DNA from: Chamaea fasciata
Lineage: Eukaryota > Chordata > Aves > Passeriformes > Sylviidae
Length of the DNA stretch: 64,000 nt
Direction: 5' to 3'
Assembly (NCBI GenBank): GCA_029207755.1
Contig: JARCOQ010000005.1
Coordinates: 63,933,414-63,997,413, forward strand
Below the pieces are notes generated by a model, which saw only the letters and a program-made list of their open reading frames with translations, did no database searches and had not been told where the DNA came from. The stretch's first letter is position 1; each line of letters starts with the position of its first letter. A program made the translations under genes and the position numbers. Below, one piece after another: positions 34,201 through 46,215 of this stretch.

Positions 34201-36680
34201 CCCATTTTCTGCAACATGATCCTATGAGGAATAATGATGCCTCTCCTGAGCCCTGTGCACTAACCTGTGGAGTGGTCAGGGCTGGAGAACAACATCCTCC
34301 TGCTGTGACAATTCTTCCCTTCCCTCCCCTTCCTCTTCAGTCGATGCCTGTCCTCCTCCCAGCCAATGCCATCCTCTCCAGCATCTGCCTGGTGTGGGAC
34401 ATGGCTTAGTCCCAGACTGTAATTTAACCCTCTTTCAGACTGGCTTGCCTGACAGGAGGGACTGAACCAGGCTGGCTGCAGCATGCAATTACATCTGTCA
34501 GATTAGCTGTAGCACACACGATCCGGAGCACGTGCCAGATATGGCACACAAACAACACTTGAGCCAGCAACAAGATAGGGTTGTGCAGACAGATAACACC
34601 TAACGCAACATAAATCTTGCCAGTACAGCGTTAAGCCAACATTGTTTTCTAAACAAATCTCAAGCAGCAGAGTTAATTCATACTGGATCAGCATTTTCTA
34701 CCATGTAGCTGCAGCAGTTTTGACCCAGTACCAAGCTCCCTAGAGTTGGATTTATTGTCTTGTCCACCCTGAGCCAGTGCCAAAGCCATGTCCTGAGAGG
34801 ACTGAGGAATTTAACCAATGCCAAATGACTTTGGAGGCTCCATATGGGAAGAGCTTGCTTTCTGCAAACTCCCCAACAATGACACCGAGTGTGACTGCAT
34901 GGGCATGCTCCCTGCCAGGCTCTGGCCAAGAGGAAGAGTGACACATCAACAACGCCATGGTCACTTGTCACCTACAACACATGCACGAGGGGAAAATATG
35001 ACTTCACAGTATCATCAGCTGGCACCAGCATCCAGAAACAACCCCACTGGGCAGCAACAACCCTTCCCAAGGCTGACCAAAGATGCTCGTGCCCGGCATG
35101 GTGGTCACAAAGAAGGAGAAGTGAGGAGCAGGTGCTGAAAGAGGGAAAAGCAGGGTTCAGGGCAACCTAGAGAAGGAAGAAAACCAGCAAGAGGCACCAG
35201 AGTTGTGGGTCAGGGGGCACTGAGGAACTGCAGCTGGGGAAAACTGATGGCAGAGTCCTGCAGTGGCAGCAGAAAGGTGCACTGGAAGATGCAGTGGAAG
35301 ATGTCCCCTCCTTGTCAGCATCACCAGGTGGGACCTGGGCAAGAGGGGAACAACCCATCACCTCCTTCAGGGGATACCACGTCAGCACCACTGTTGGGGC
35401 TGCACAGTAGCACAGACCCTGCCAGTCCCTTCCCCTCAGAGAAACACAACAGCCCCCAAAATCTGACTCAGAAAAACTCTGGTCTCTGCCACAGTCTGTG
35501 CAGAGCCTGAAACTACAGCCTGGCAGGTTGCAAACTCCCAGACCTCCCTTTTAAAATTCACTCCTCTGAGGCTACCCACTACTTTGCCAGCAGCTCGTCG
35601 CTTTAGGGTCTATTTTGGGGAGAGCATCGCCAGGCACGTTTGTGCTCCTTGAGGACTGGCAGCATGTCTGGGCCTGCCCAGGCACTGGGAGAAACAGCTG
35701 CTCCCACTCCCCTCCCATTCCCACATCACAGCAGCTCCAGCAGCACAGAGACATGGCATGGAAATAGTGCAGCTGATCTTCCTGCTTTCCCTGCAGAGGA
35801 GCTGAGGAAAGGGGCACTGAGGGCAGCCCCAGGCAGCAGGAGGCCCTTTCAGGTGCTCCCAAGAGCTTTGCGCCCTAAAATGGGTCAGGCTCTGCACAGG
35901 GCCCCTTCAATGCCTGTTCAGGGCACACAGCGTTCCCTGCTTATGAAACACACTGTCTCCAGTAGGAAAACATCTCTTCCAGTTGAGAAGGAGCACCAGG
36001 AGACAGCAGATAAGCAGTGACAAAGAGCATGCCCATCAACCCAAAAGCTGTGGCAGGCTGGGCTGGGTATTCAGAGGTACCTGGCTAGGAAATGGAGGCC
36101 AGCATCTTCTGTGGGGAATTGGAATCCCCAAAATATCTGTGAGATGAGGAGGGAGGAGGAATCCTCCCCTCTATGCCCCACTCCCGGTAGCATGATGCCC
36201 ATTCCTGCTCTGCTGCAGGCTGCATTCCTGAGGTGACCCAGGCCAGGGCTGTGGAGCTCAGCTTTGCTGCTGGCCAGGCTGCAGCAGAGTCAGCCTGGCT
36301 GCCCCTTCTCCCGAGAAATAGGGGAGGTGAAGGAAAATGACGAATGGAGAAGAGCATACAGGTGTGTGTGTGCCCAGGGAGGGATGGGAAAGGGGTGGAA
36401 TGCACTCGGGACTGCGTGCGGGGGATCCGCAGCTCTTCCCTCGGCTGCTCTGCAAACAACCCCTCCCTGCACACGCATACAGAGCCGCAAGGGAAGGGGC
36501 TCAGAGGGGAGGGAGCAGCTCTCCCTTGTGGGGAGGGCGCTGATGAAAGCCTAGATTTTGTTCACAGCATAGCAGAAACCCCTGCCCTTCTCTTCCCTCA
36601 CACCTCTGGGGAGCAAGCAACGAGAGGGAGGGAGGGCAGGATGGAGGGAGTCACAGACAGAGGTGCCGAGGTTGGCTTAC
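31281..36680 (-). other. ELFN2 intron: no coding gene supported
   Basis: Apart from the unidentified open frame at 32.3-32.5 kb this is unique intronic sequence. From about 35.5 kb rightward GC and CpG content rise, and 36,360-36,540 contains several CpGs (ACTCGGGACTGCGTGCG, GGATCCGC), leading into the candidate exon at 36.7-36.9 kb. No repeat family is recognised. Confidence 0.45.
32267..32524 (-). other. 85-codon open frame ending at a strong splice donor; unidentified
   Basis: The frame runs from ATG at 32,524 to TAG at 32,269-32,267, and that TAG is directly followed by GTAAGAGG, a good donor (TTAG then GTAAGA). Above it the minus strand has a pyrimidine-rich run (CCCCTCCTCG, CCTCTGTCCTCC) leading to a CAG at about 32,511, a possible acceptor. 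The predicted peptide (e.g. LPLDGFPEKLMATLPYTG, ELIQQATQFF) has ordinary composition, not repeat-like, but I do not recognise it. It could be a noncoding ELFN2 exon, a transposon remnant or chance. Confidence that it is functional is low. Confidence 0.2.
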
Positions 36681-36861
36681 CTCACAGTGCCTGCGCTGGG
36701 GGTGCCCGGGTACGTGGGAGGTAAATCCAGGGCTCTGCTCTCCTTAGCGAGTGCTGGGAAAGGTCTCTGTTCAGTCACATGAAGGAGTGGCCTGTGAGTA
36801 GGTGCTCCAGCTCACCGCTCGATCGAAGCTGCCATGGATTCATTGCGAACGACTTCGCCTT
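36681..36861 (-). other. ELFN2: Candidate internal noncoding exon of ELFN2 (181 bases)
   Basis: On the minus strand a textbook 3' splice site is visible: eleven or more T, CCCTCCCC, TTTCCTCCTCTTCT and then CACAG, with the exon starting AAGGCGAAGTCG at 36,861. It ends at 36,681 with CTGTGAG followed by GTAAGCC, a strong donor. The exon holds at least six CpGs in 181 bases, more than the flanks, which suggests constraint. It contains ATGs (near 36,843 and 36,836) with no long frame, so it would be untranslated leader. Mammalian ELFN2 also has 5' noncoding exons far from its coding exon. Transcript evidence is needed to confirm. Confidence 0.5.
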
Positions 36862-36992
36862 CTGTGAGAAGAGGAGGAAAGGGGAGGGAAAAAAAAAAAG
36901 GAAAAAAACCACCAGCTTAAGACTTGGAGGGTAGATTCACTTCTTTCTTAGGTTTCCAATGGCAACTGAATATGCCACATATGAAGATTCAG
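36862..36992 (-). other. Polypyrimidine tract and branch region before the candidate exon
   Basis: The run of A and GGGAGG on the plus strand at 36,866-36,909 is the pyrimidine tract of the acceptor above. Nothing else is recognised up to the TG repeat. Confidence 0.4.
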
Positions 36993-37028
36993 GGTGTGTG
37001 TGTGTGTGTGAATGTGTGTGTGTGTGTG
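36993..37028. repeat. (TG)n microsatellite
   Basis: Nearly pure TG units interrupted once by AATG, about 18 units. Confidence 0.9.
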
Positions 37029-37259
37029 GGAGGGACGCAGAGATGCACAGCTGCTGAGTCCACAGGCAGTGTAGGGTGTGAGCTAGTCAAGGCGTATTGG
37101 TGATTATGGGAACAGACAACTGGACACGGGCAGCGGTGTAGACAGCCAGCCAGATAGAAAAAGACTGAAGGGATGGAAAGAGCTTGGCCTGTGTGCGAAG
37201 AGCCTGGCTGTCCCACTGCACACAAAAGGAGAGAGCACCTGACCCAGCACAGGGCAAGG

Positions 37260-38165
37260 TGCTGACAGAGCTGCACCAGGAGAAGGTGAAGTGTGCCTGT
37301 ACACACAGTCACACGCATGCACACCACCCCCCAGCCCATGCAGTCACCCAGGCATACCCCCTGCAAGGACACTCTGCACACTCGGGACACACACACACAC
37401 ACACACACACTGGACACACACATACATTTACTCACTGGTCTTTCCACACCAGCTGGCATAAAACCCCTAAAAACTCAGAGCTCCTCTAAAGGATGAGGTG
37501 CTTCTCTTCTTCACATACACCCTGCACATACCTACAAGGTTGCACATCTGTATTAAGATGCACATGTGATAACTCAGACAACCATCACACAACACCACAT
37601 CAGCTCCACCCAGTCTATTCCACCACTCCTGAGTACACAACAAAAACATTTTTTTACAGCACAGCAAATAGTGATCCCTGCATAAATGCATGTGGAATAC
37701 CCAAACATGTCTACCACACACCAGCTCCTGACCCCTTATATGAAACTGTCACTGCACAAACACACAGCATTTAATAAGCCCACTCCCATAGTAGTGACCA
37801 GAAAAAGTGCCATGTACACATACACACATCCATACCAGTGCTAACACCACACTAGCAAATTACGTATCTGTAAGAAAATGAGGGCACATAAAACATCCTC
37901 ATGCGCTCAGGAATATAAGTCAAGCAAGCACCAGTGGCTGTATACCACACACAAATATACTCTGCTTATGAATTGCCTGCAGCATACAAACTGATGGTAT
38001 CAGATACTGTTACCTACCTAAACTCAGCCCACACAGTGGCATAGCATCCTTCTGGATCATAAACGTTAGCCCCAGCAACTACCAGACATATTCTGTCACA
38101 TGGAAAACACAAATACTCATCAACATCCAACACAGGCAGACAAACACAAACTAGACATGAAACAC
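37260..38165. repeat. Degenerate CA-rich tract with a pure (CA) core
   Basis: A (CA)12-13 run at 37,386-37,410 sits inside about 900 bases enriched for CACACA, CATACA and ACACCA, with declining density to the right. Period is irregular. It looks like a long eroded CA microsatellite or cryptic minisatellite. Open frames across it are spurious. Confidence 0.6.
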
Positions 38166-38187
38166 AAACAGCCAGCACCACTCACCC

Positions 38188-38216
<29 letters not shown>
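38188..38216 (+). repeat. A29 tract
   Basis: Twenty-nine consecutive A bases directly after the CA-rich tract. No gene-like sequence precedes it, so a processed pseudogene tail is not supported. Confidence 0.9.
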
Positions 38217-38218
<2 letters not shown>

Positions 38219-38747
38219 CTTGGAAGTTATGAAGCTGGAACTCACTTTGAAGACAGCTGTATTATTCTGTACAAGTGCATGAGTGCATATGCACACACAT
38301 ACACCCCACTGCCACACCAAATCTGCTTTAACTGCCTCGGTCTCTGAGTAAGATTCTCCCTTTTTCTTTTTCGCACTTTCTCTAGTTCTGCCTATTCTGC
38401 AATCTCCCATGTGTCTGTCCACAGACTGGAGTTGCTTCTTCAGGGGGCAAGGTCTCTGGAGCCGAAAGCCTGCAAAAGCATCCCTGCTCATCCCTTCTCT
38501 TTCCCTTCGTTCTAGTGTTAGATGTGCATAATTTGCATGCAGTGTGCAGTCCCACCAGCCCCGAGTGCTCTGAAATTGGCTGATAGTGGCATCGGGGGAT
38601 GTGACTGCACAACCTAAGCGTGGTGAAGAAGTACATAAACCCTTATGGGAAGCGGAGATTTGGCCAGGAAGGCGCCGCCTTCCCCCAGGAAAAACAAAGA
38701 GATACAAGAGGTGGGTAAGAAGGGGCAAGGAAGTGAAGGGAGATGGG

Positions 38748-38770
38748 CCCAGCACCAGGGACAGCAAAGC
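38748..38770 (+). promoter_or_regulatory. RE1 (REST/NRSF)-like motif
   Basis: CCCAGCACCAGGGACAGC matches both halves of the RE1 consensus (left half CAGCACC, right half GGACAGC) with the canonical two-base spacing; the last three bases (AAA) are poor. REST silences neuronal genes outside neurons, and ELFN2 is neuronal, so a site in its intron is plausible. Binding is inferred. Confidence 0.45.
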
Positions 38771-40179
38771 GAGCACTCTGCCAGGTTTGTTTTAACAAGC
38801 TCGGCAGCGTCACAGTGTGACAACAATTAGGGTTCGACATCAGGGCAGGCAAGCATACCTGTGTGCCCCCGGGAAGCAGGAGAGGCAAGGGAAGGCAGGG
38901 ACTTTGCAGCAGGGAAGAGCAGCCGGGTGTGGGTGCAGCTCTAGATTATATGGCATAGGAGTCCGTGGCTGCACTGGGATCCTTGGAGCAGTGGTGGCAC
39001 AGAAAAGAAAGAGCTCACAGGCAGAAAAAAGGCTGGCATAGGCATGGCTTAGACACTGGCAGTGCAGGGGTTGCAGTCGGGCCTAGCCCCAGCCACATGG
39101 AGGAGGTGTGAAAGGAGTCCCATAAGCTCTTGTCCTGTGCTATTGGACAGCATGGGTTTCCATCATGTACAGATACACCTCAGTGTAGGTCAGTGGAGTG
39201 TATATTGCAATGGCCTCTTTCAGGAGCTCGCTGCCCTCACTCACATTATGTGCCCCAGCAGCCTCAGGCCCTTGCCAGTGTATGTACACTTTCCACACCA
39301 TTACCCTGGCATGCCAACTCTCCACTCCTCAAAGCCACCTACTTCAGCACCCTCCCACTTCCCCATGCTCACACCACATCCATGTCCATGTGGTAGCATC
39401 AGAGGAGCCAGAAGAAACATGTGGGTAGTCCCTACTATCACCGCAGCCCCAAACAGCCCCTCGTCTCCTCTGCCTTCACCAGTGCCACCACCATTCACTT
39501 TTCTGAAGTGTGTTGAAGGAGTAGAAATTTGTTGTCTCTCTCAGCTAAGCTTGGCCCGTGCATCCAGGCTATTTCAGCTTACTAGTAATGTCAGTGCTTC
39601 GGCACTGTGCTCAATTGTACCTGCGTGCCTCTTCCCACAAACATCCATTGTGCATTACAGCAGATGAATAATTTAGGCTGAAAGGGGACAAGTGAGAGAG
39701 TCTTTTGGGTCTCAGCAAGGCACATGTACAAAGCAGAGTGGAGATGGAGCTGCCTCATTTGGTCAAAACTAACAGATGCTGCCAAACCTAGAAAAGCCAC
39801 TATGGCCTGAAGTGCTACTTGGGTTAAAGTACGGTCATGAGGGCAATTTAAAGAGGCATTTGGACTCAGAATTTCTCGTAGGTGCTGAGAGTGACACAGA
39901 GGTGTTGTGTGTGGATAGGCAAGGAGGATCTTCATCTCTGAGACACTTAGCACTGACCTAAGCAGCTGAAGAGAGCCACTATCAGGAAAGGGAACCATCC
40001 TTCTAAACTGACCTGCAAACCATCTGCTCCTGTGCTTCAGAGGCATGGAAGAAGTACTATGGCTGGCTAAACAAAGGAAAGGGGATTAAGCCGGCACAGC
40101 AAAGAAGAGCTAAGTGGGATGCAGATGCTTGTTTGCATTGATGTTCCTCTCAAACAGATGACATATCACAGTTTTGTGG
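38771..40179 (-). other. ELFN2 intron: no gene seen
   Basis: A possible minus-strand donor (GGGCACACAG then GTATGC) lies at 38,859 in a CpG-bearing stretch, but no convincing acceptor pairs with it. The 201-codon plus-strand frame at 39,062-39,667 has no domain. Confidence 0.4.
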
Positions 40180-40620
40180 TGGCATGCAGGGGGACCTGGA
40201 AGACACAAACACGTGTCTGTCAGTGCTGCCCTGAGTGAGTCCATCTGCATGGGATAATGCTGGAAGGGGGCAACATGGACTGTGTGGTGCCACGTGTGCA
40301 GGCCGGTGTGCAGGAATGTGTGGCCTCTGGTGAGCACCGTGTGTGTTGGTGCTGTGCATTGTGCCTGCCGTGGGGAGTGGATGCCTGGTATGGATATCTG
40401 GGGTGTGCATGTGTGCATCAGGTGCTGCAGTGCAGGGTGAGCAGTGACTGTGTGTATGAGTCTGTTCCTTGCTGAAAACACCAGCACATTTCTGAGGTGT
40501 TATAGGGAGCAGTGGACTCCCTGTGGGCTGTCTTGTTTGTGTGGCACCTCAGTGAGACACTGGTGTTTTACTGCACACCTGCAGAGCCTTGGGAAGGCAA
40601 TGCAGTGCAGCAGCACAAAA
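40180..40620. repeat. Degenerate TG-rich minisatellite
   Basis: Irregular units built around GTGCTGTGCATTGTG, GGTGCTGCAGTGCAGGGTGAGCAGTG-like and TGTGTGTATGAG segments. Similar in flavour and orientation to the array at 10.4-11.0 kb. No fixed period can be read by eye. Confidence 0.5.
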
Positions 40621-43600
40621 CTACAGTAGTGTGCATGTACTGGAGAGCACCCATGGGAGCATCCAGGTTCACAGGGAAGGGATCCCCTCTCTGGGTGGAA
40701 CAGTCCGTCTGGCTCCTACACTGTCTCTCCTCCAGGACTGCTTTTCCTTTCTCGCCTTCCCTCAGCTCCCCTTGCTCACTGGCAGCAGCATGCTCTGCCC
40801 TGGGAACAAACTCCCACTCACCACACTGGGAGGGAACTCCTTTCTTAACAGTTCCCTGGTATTTTCCGAGCCAGAAAGTGAAGAAAATCTCACTGGGCAA
40901 CCTGAACTGGACCTATTCCATTTCCATATCCTTATTCCTCTTTTCAACACACAGGAACTGCATTACAAACTCACAGATTTTCATCCAAACCCACAAACTT
41001 GGGTTTGGGTCCCCAAGCACCAAACACTACAAACCAGACTCAGCTCACATCCGAGCCATGGGCCATCTCAGGCTGATAAAGCTCAGGTAGGGCAACTCAA
41101 GGTAACCGAGTAAGGAGAGAGCTGTCCCTGTAGCTAGGAATATGGAGAGGCTCCTGCAGCTGCAGCTATACCTGACTTTCAGCTCCCCAGCCAGAATCAC
41201 CCATAGCTGTGGTTGGAGGAAGAAATTTTATGCAGGAATTGCAGTCAGCACAGCTCAAATTCATGCTTCTGGAGCCAAAGCAACATGTTTTAGCTGCTCT
41301 GTTATTGCTTCTATCAGAAGGCTAAACCTTCAGCCAGATCCCACTTCCAGGGGAACTTCCAGACTGGGTTCCAATGCATGGAGCTTGTCCACTTGGAGTA
41401 TGTCATGGAGCAGTGGGACTCGAGTAAGAAGAAAACCCCAAAGACATTTCTTTATTTCTTTAGCCAATTCTGCAGATCACTACTTCCCTCCCAAACATCC
41501 TACCTAGAGCTCTACTTGTTTTTTCTGAGGCTGATTTAAATTACTCAACTCCACCAACTGAAATGCAAACAACTGGTCTCCATTTTAGGCTTTGCTTTTG
41601 CCCTATATCCCACTTTGTACCTATTCCCTCTGGGGGACAAAACTAGCACACAGGAGTCACTTGTGAAAATATGCATACCTTCTCTGAAGGCTTCATGGGC
41701 TCCCAGTAAGACCCAGTTTCACCCAGGAATAGAAACATACAGTTTTGCCATGAAATGAAATCTTAACACTTAAACACCATCTGGTTTTTTCTTTCTCAAC
41801 TGCAGTCCTGAATCTGGGATATCCCCAAACTTTACTCAAACCTATGCACTGAAGGTCTCACCTCTAAGCTCCATTTTGAACACTTTGTCTCTTAGTTTTC
41901 TTCTGAAATCAGCCTTTCACTTTACACATAAGTGTCCCATACCCGATCCCTCCTCTGATGTTTTCTCCACGGCATACAAGACAACAGACTAGGAAAGTCT
42001 GACTCTCTGATCCACTGCGTAGCAGCAGTCACAACCCACAGTGCAGGTCTCCAGGAGGCAGGATTTCCCAGATTTTTTTCCCTACAGAGAAGCCCTGCTC
42101 ATGGCTTAGACAGTATAGGTGACCTTTTCAGTGCTGGCAATCACAACCAGAAAAAATAGCCCTCTGTGCTAATATTTAAATGTACAGCATGAAAAGCACG
42201 GAACCAGCCTCAGAACCTGCTTTGGGCTCTCCCCTGTGCAGCACCACAGCATTGCTACTCCCAGTTCTTCCCTCACACTGAGGTCTTTCCCTCCAGCCCT
42301 GCATCCTTCTCTGCCCTGCAGCCCTGCCAGCTTTTCAGGCCCCGCCAGGCATACGGAGAGTGAGGCCCTGATTATCATTCAAGCTGGATTCTCATTAGGC
42401 TGAAATGCCCCTCCAGGAGATCCATTACCAGTCCATAAGGTTAACTTAATCCAGCCAGTCTTGTGTAGTCTCTGCCCAAATTCCCTATTACATTAAGAAT
42501 CTTGAGTCTTAATTAGCATGTGAGGCAGAGGTGGCATTATTAATGGAGATAATATGAAGCATTAAGAATAAACAGGCCAGGCTGTCTCTCCCCCACCATG
42601 CATGCAAATCCTCTTCTGTGCAGAAACAGTGTGAGCTTCCCCCATGAGCAGCACACGTAGGGGATGGGGGTGCCCCAGACCAAAGACAAACCCTGAAGCA
42701 TATGGCCAGGCTGCTGCAGGAGAATGATGGGGAGGAAATGAGATCCCAGAGTGACCCTTCTGCCTGGGAGATGAGGGGCTGATAATGGGAACACCACAGT
42801 GTGGCAAGTCCTGTGTGGCAAATCCTTGCACCAGGAAGGAGCAGTCATGCCCTTGGCTAATCCAGCCATCCCATCTTTCTGGGAGGCTTGGCAAAGCAAG
42901 GCCAGGGTTATGTGACTCTCTGCTGCCTTACAGGTTCAATAATTCACGATGCCATGTGCATGCACACAGGATAACATGATCGGTGTATGGGCTTGAACAC
43001 CACGTGTAAGGAGGAGGTGTCTGTCTGAGGGGGAAAAGGCTGTAGGAACCAGCTGCAGCTGTGCAAAATGCTCCTCATGAGTCTCCTTTCTGATCACTGA
43101 GCTGCAGTACACTGAGAATACAGGACAGAGGGGCTTCAGCTGAAGGAGAGAAGCAGTCATTTGGAGGACCAGAGAACAAATGATGGGGATTCCAGCTTGG
43201 TGCAGATTGACCCTGTGGTGGGGAAGGGACAGGTCACTTTTCAGACAGGCTGGTGACTGGCCTCACAGGTGGCTGCTCAAAACAGCTTGGTCATTAGAGG
43301 TGAAGGGGCAGTGTGGGGCAGACCCTCTCCCAGGCCAGGCAGAGCCAGCACGGGTTACAGTAGAGGAGGGGAGGACTGGTACTGCCAGCAGCAGCAAGGG
43401 GCTGGAGCAGCAAAGGGTCAGGGATGCACTGAGTTTAGCCAGGAGAAATTGCAAGCCTGACATTTTCTCCTAATACAAGCACTTGCAAAATCATAAGGCA
43501 AAACAGGGGAGGAGAGAAGCAGAAGCAGCTAAGCCAAGGAAGCAGAGCCTAATGACAGGACCTCTGGACTGCTAATTTGCTTCTGGCAGCACCCAGCAAG

Positions 43601-44984
43601 ATGGAGGCAAAGACAGAAGCATGTCTCAGGGACCCATAACTGCAGGGAATAGCTTCATGGCTTGTCCCTGTTCCAGCATGGCTCCATTGTGCTCAGTGTG
43701 TCCCTCCAGGCTTTGCAGAAGGGTTTGCACTGAGAGCAATGATCCCTGAAGCACAGAGTGATATCCCTGTGCCTTGGCCCTGGAGCACTCGGCCAGTGCT
43801 AAGTAGCCTTGCTTAGCAAGGAGCAGTGCCTCAGGCTGGGCTGCTCTCTCCCAGGGCTGCACTCAGCATCAGCCCAGCTGCCTTCCATGCCCAGAGGTGC
43901 AGCAGACAACAGCAGAGGCCCTGAGCAGAGCCCAGCTCTTCCACTTTCCAGCACAGCAAGTTCCCACTCCCCCAGGCCCACCAGCCAGCCCCTGCCAAAT
44001 CCATTTGTCCAATCTTGCGCTTTCTACTAATCCTGTTGAGCTATCCTTTAAGTTGCTCTGAGGCAGAGATAGAAAAATACAAAGATGCCTTAAGAAGCTT
44101 CCCCTGACCTTGCTCAATTCAAGATAAAGGGCTTTGATTTAAAAAATTACAGTGGGGGTCTGTCACTGATCTATTGCATGGATTAAAGGGAGACAAACAG
44201 AGACACAGGCTGCAGCTAGTGCTAGGTGAGCTGACAAAGTGACAACCAGCACCGGAGAGGAGACAAAACAAAAGAAAGGACAGAAAGTGAGAGGGGAGGA
44301 AGAAAAAAATAACTTCTCCCTTGCCATCTCTGTACTTGATTATTGGTAGAAAAGCTTTGTGCATTCATGATGTTATACAGCATGTCCCACCACCCTTCTT
44401 GGTCTATATGGAACAGCGAGGCAGCTACACTCTCCGTGGTGTGACCAGGCTGGGGACAGGGTGCTGTGACTGGAGAGGAGCTCCTTGACCTGTCAGAAGC
44501 ATCCAGTGGGGTACCTAACTGAAATCCCAAGGCAAAATGCCTGCTAAAGGGATTGTTAACTCTGTCTCTCCTTACGATGTTGTTCAGACCTTTCTTCCTC
44601 CACCCCTTGACCCTTCCTTCACACCAGACCTCTCAGCTCATCTCATTCCCTTCCTGACTGTGCTGTCTCTCACTCTCCCTGCTGCTTGTCCTGGCCCACA
44701 TCACATCTGACAGCATCTAAACAGACTTCCCACCACCCACCTCGGTTGCTACAGCCCTTGACTCAAAGGTTACTCAGAACAATTTTCCTCTGTAGGAAAT
44801 GTCATAATATCATAAGGACTAGTGAGGGCACCTTCTTCTTTTCCTGTACCCTCCAACATTTGTTGCACCCCACAAGGGCCCTTTAGTCCCTGGCATGAGC
44901 CTGTTTCCTCCCCCTGAACCATTTGAAGATCACTCACAAGATGGATGATGTTTAATTTTCATTTTTCATTTACAGGTATGTTAA
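40621..44984 (-). other. ELFN2 intron: no gene seen, one AT-rich candidate element
   Basis: Mostly unique sequence. About 42,425-42,560 is AT-rich and dense in homeobox-type cores (GGTTAACTTAATCC, CTTAATTAGCATG, GCATTATTAATGG, GCATTAAG) and stands out as a candidate conserved element. A weaker reverse RE1-like sequence (GCTGTCCCTGTAGC) is at 41,121. Open frames of up to 192 codons near 40.5-41.1 kb carry no domain. Confidence 0.45.
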
Positions 44985-45460
44985 CCAGAAAAGAAAGCTT
45001 AAAGAAGGTGTACACCTCTCAAAAAAAAAAAAAAGCTGGAATACTGATAGCAATGGATGAGGAGAAGACTAAAGTACTCAACAACTTTTTTTGCCTCAGT
45101 CTTCAATGGCAGCATTTCTTCCCACATCTCTTGAGTGGATGGACAGCTGGATGGGGGCTTGGAGAGCAAAGTGCTTCCCACTCTAAGTTCAAGAGCACCT
45201 GAGGAACCTGAACATACATAAGTCTATGGGCCCTGACAAATTGCATCCCAGAGTCCTGAGGGAATTGTCGGATGTAGTTGTCAAGCCACTCTCCATGATA
45301 TTAAAAAAGTCATGATAGTTAAATGAAGTTCCAGGTGACTGGGAGAAGGGAACCACTGTACCCATCTTTAAAAAGGGTAGAAAGGAGAACCCTGGGAACT
45401 ACCAACCTGTCAGCCTCACTTCTGTGCCTGGGAAGATCATGGAAGATCCCTTTTCTATTT
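44985..45460 (+). mobile_element. CR1 LINE fragment (reverse transcriptase region), broken
   Basis: Frame-shifted segments on the plus strand match chicken-type CR1 ORF2: a DEEKTKVLNNFF-like part near 45,055, then the [12 protein letters not shown] part (about 45,215), then PIFKKGRKENPGNYQPVSLT and SVPGKIMED (about 45,362-45,450). Stops and frameshifts between them show it is dead. The 5' and 3' ends of the element are missing; the boundary at about 44,985 is approximate. CR1 is the dominant LINE of bird genomes. Confidence 0.85.
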
Positions 45461-45774
45461 TTCAGTCCTCCTCAGAGCCTGCCCAATTCTGTCTTGATGA
45501 CCAAGGGCACCTTCAACTGGTTTCAGGATTTTTGCCCAGCTTCTTCAGCTCCTCCTGTATCGTGTGTGGATGTGTGGGCACTGCAGCTGACTCAAACATT
45601 TTCACCTGAGTGGGACCTGGTTCAGCTCATCACTGTGATGTCACATCCCACCCAGCAATGCCCCCTGTCCTGTTGCTAAAAGCTACACCACTGCAGCCAA
45701 GAAGGAGGCAGCTGACAGATGCAGAGAGATGAAAGATGAAGGGATACTGGAAAAGAGACAACAAAGACCATAAA

Positions 45775-46215
45775 ATAAGATGGATCTATAAAATCACAGA
45801 TGACAGAGGAAGGGGAGAGGAAAGAGGTGTTAACAGCCTCTTCCCGCTCAAAAATCAAAGATCAGGAAATTAAACCAGAAAGTTACAGGTTCAAGACAAA
45901 CTGCATGTTTATGCTGAACAACTTCCTACTGTGAGATTCTGAAGATGCTAAAACTCTACCTAACCTCAAAAATTGGCGGGACAAATTCAGGGAAGAAACA
46001 AATCCAGTGAGAACTATAAAGTGCACAAGAGATCTTCCAGCATTAGGTCCTTCAAATATGCATCACTTGAGGCTGAAAGGGTGTTCAGAGGAAGTGCCGC
46101 TACACAGTTGTCCTGCCTGTTTGCTATTGCCTCTTTCAGCTGCAGCTGGAGATACTGCACTGGAAGGATCACAGACCTGGCTTGGTAAGGTCCTTTTTGT
46201 ATTCCTATGGCTTTC
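45775..46215 (+). mobile_element. CR1/L3-like LINE 3' end, old copy
   Basis: The order of segments fits the 3' untranslated end of an ancient amniote CR1/L3-type LINE: AAAATCACAGATGACAGAGG near 45,790, a run ending in AAGTTACAGGTTCAAGACAAAC near 45,880, and the terminal GCTGGAGATACTGCACTGGAAGG segment near 46,146, followed by a TTCCTATGG ending like the usual TTCTTATG. It is strongly diverged. It lies about 300 bases after the CR1 fragment but belongs to a different subfamily, so the two are probably separate insertions. Confidence 0.6.

Noticed and set aside
38188..38216. Processed pseudogene tail
   Set aside because: The sequence before the A29 run is CA-rich repeat, not a gene copy.
38859..39030. 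Another noncoding minus-strand exon ending at 38,859
   Set aside because: The donor (CACAG then GTATGC) is good but no acceptor with a pyrimidine tract is convincing.
39062..39667. 201-codon plus-strand frame
   Set aside because: Ser/Pro/His-rich chance frame in C-rich sequence, with no family resemblance.
40512..41113. Overlapping 192- and 174-codon plus-strand frames
   Set aside because: Two frames of the same stretch are open at once, which indicates lack of stops rather than coding; no domain seen.
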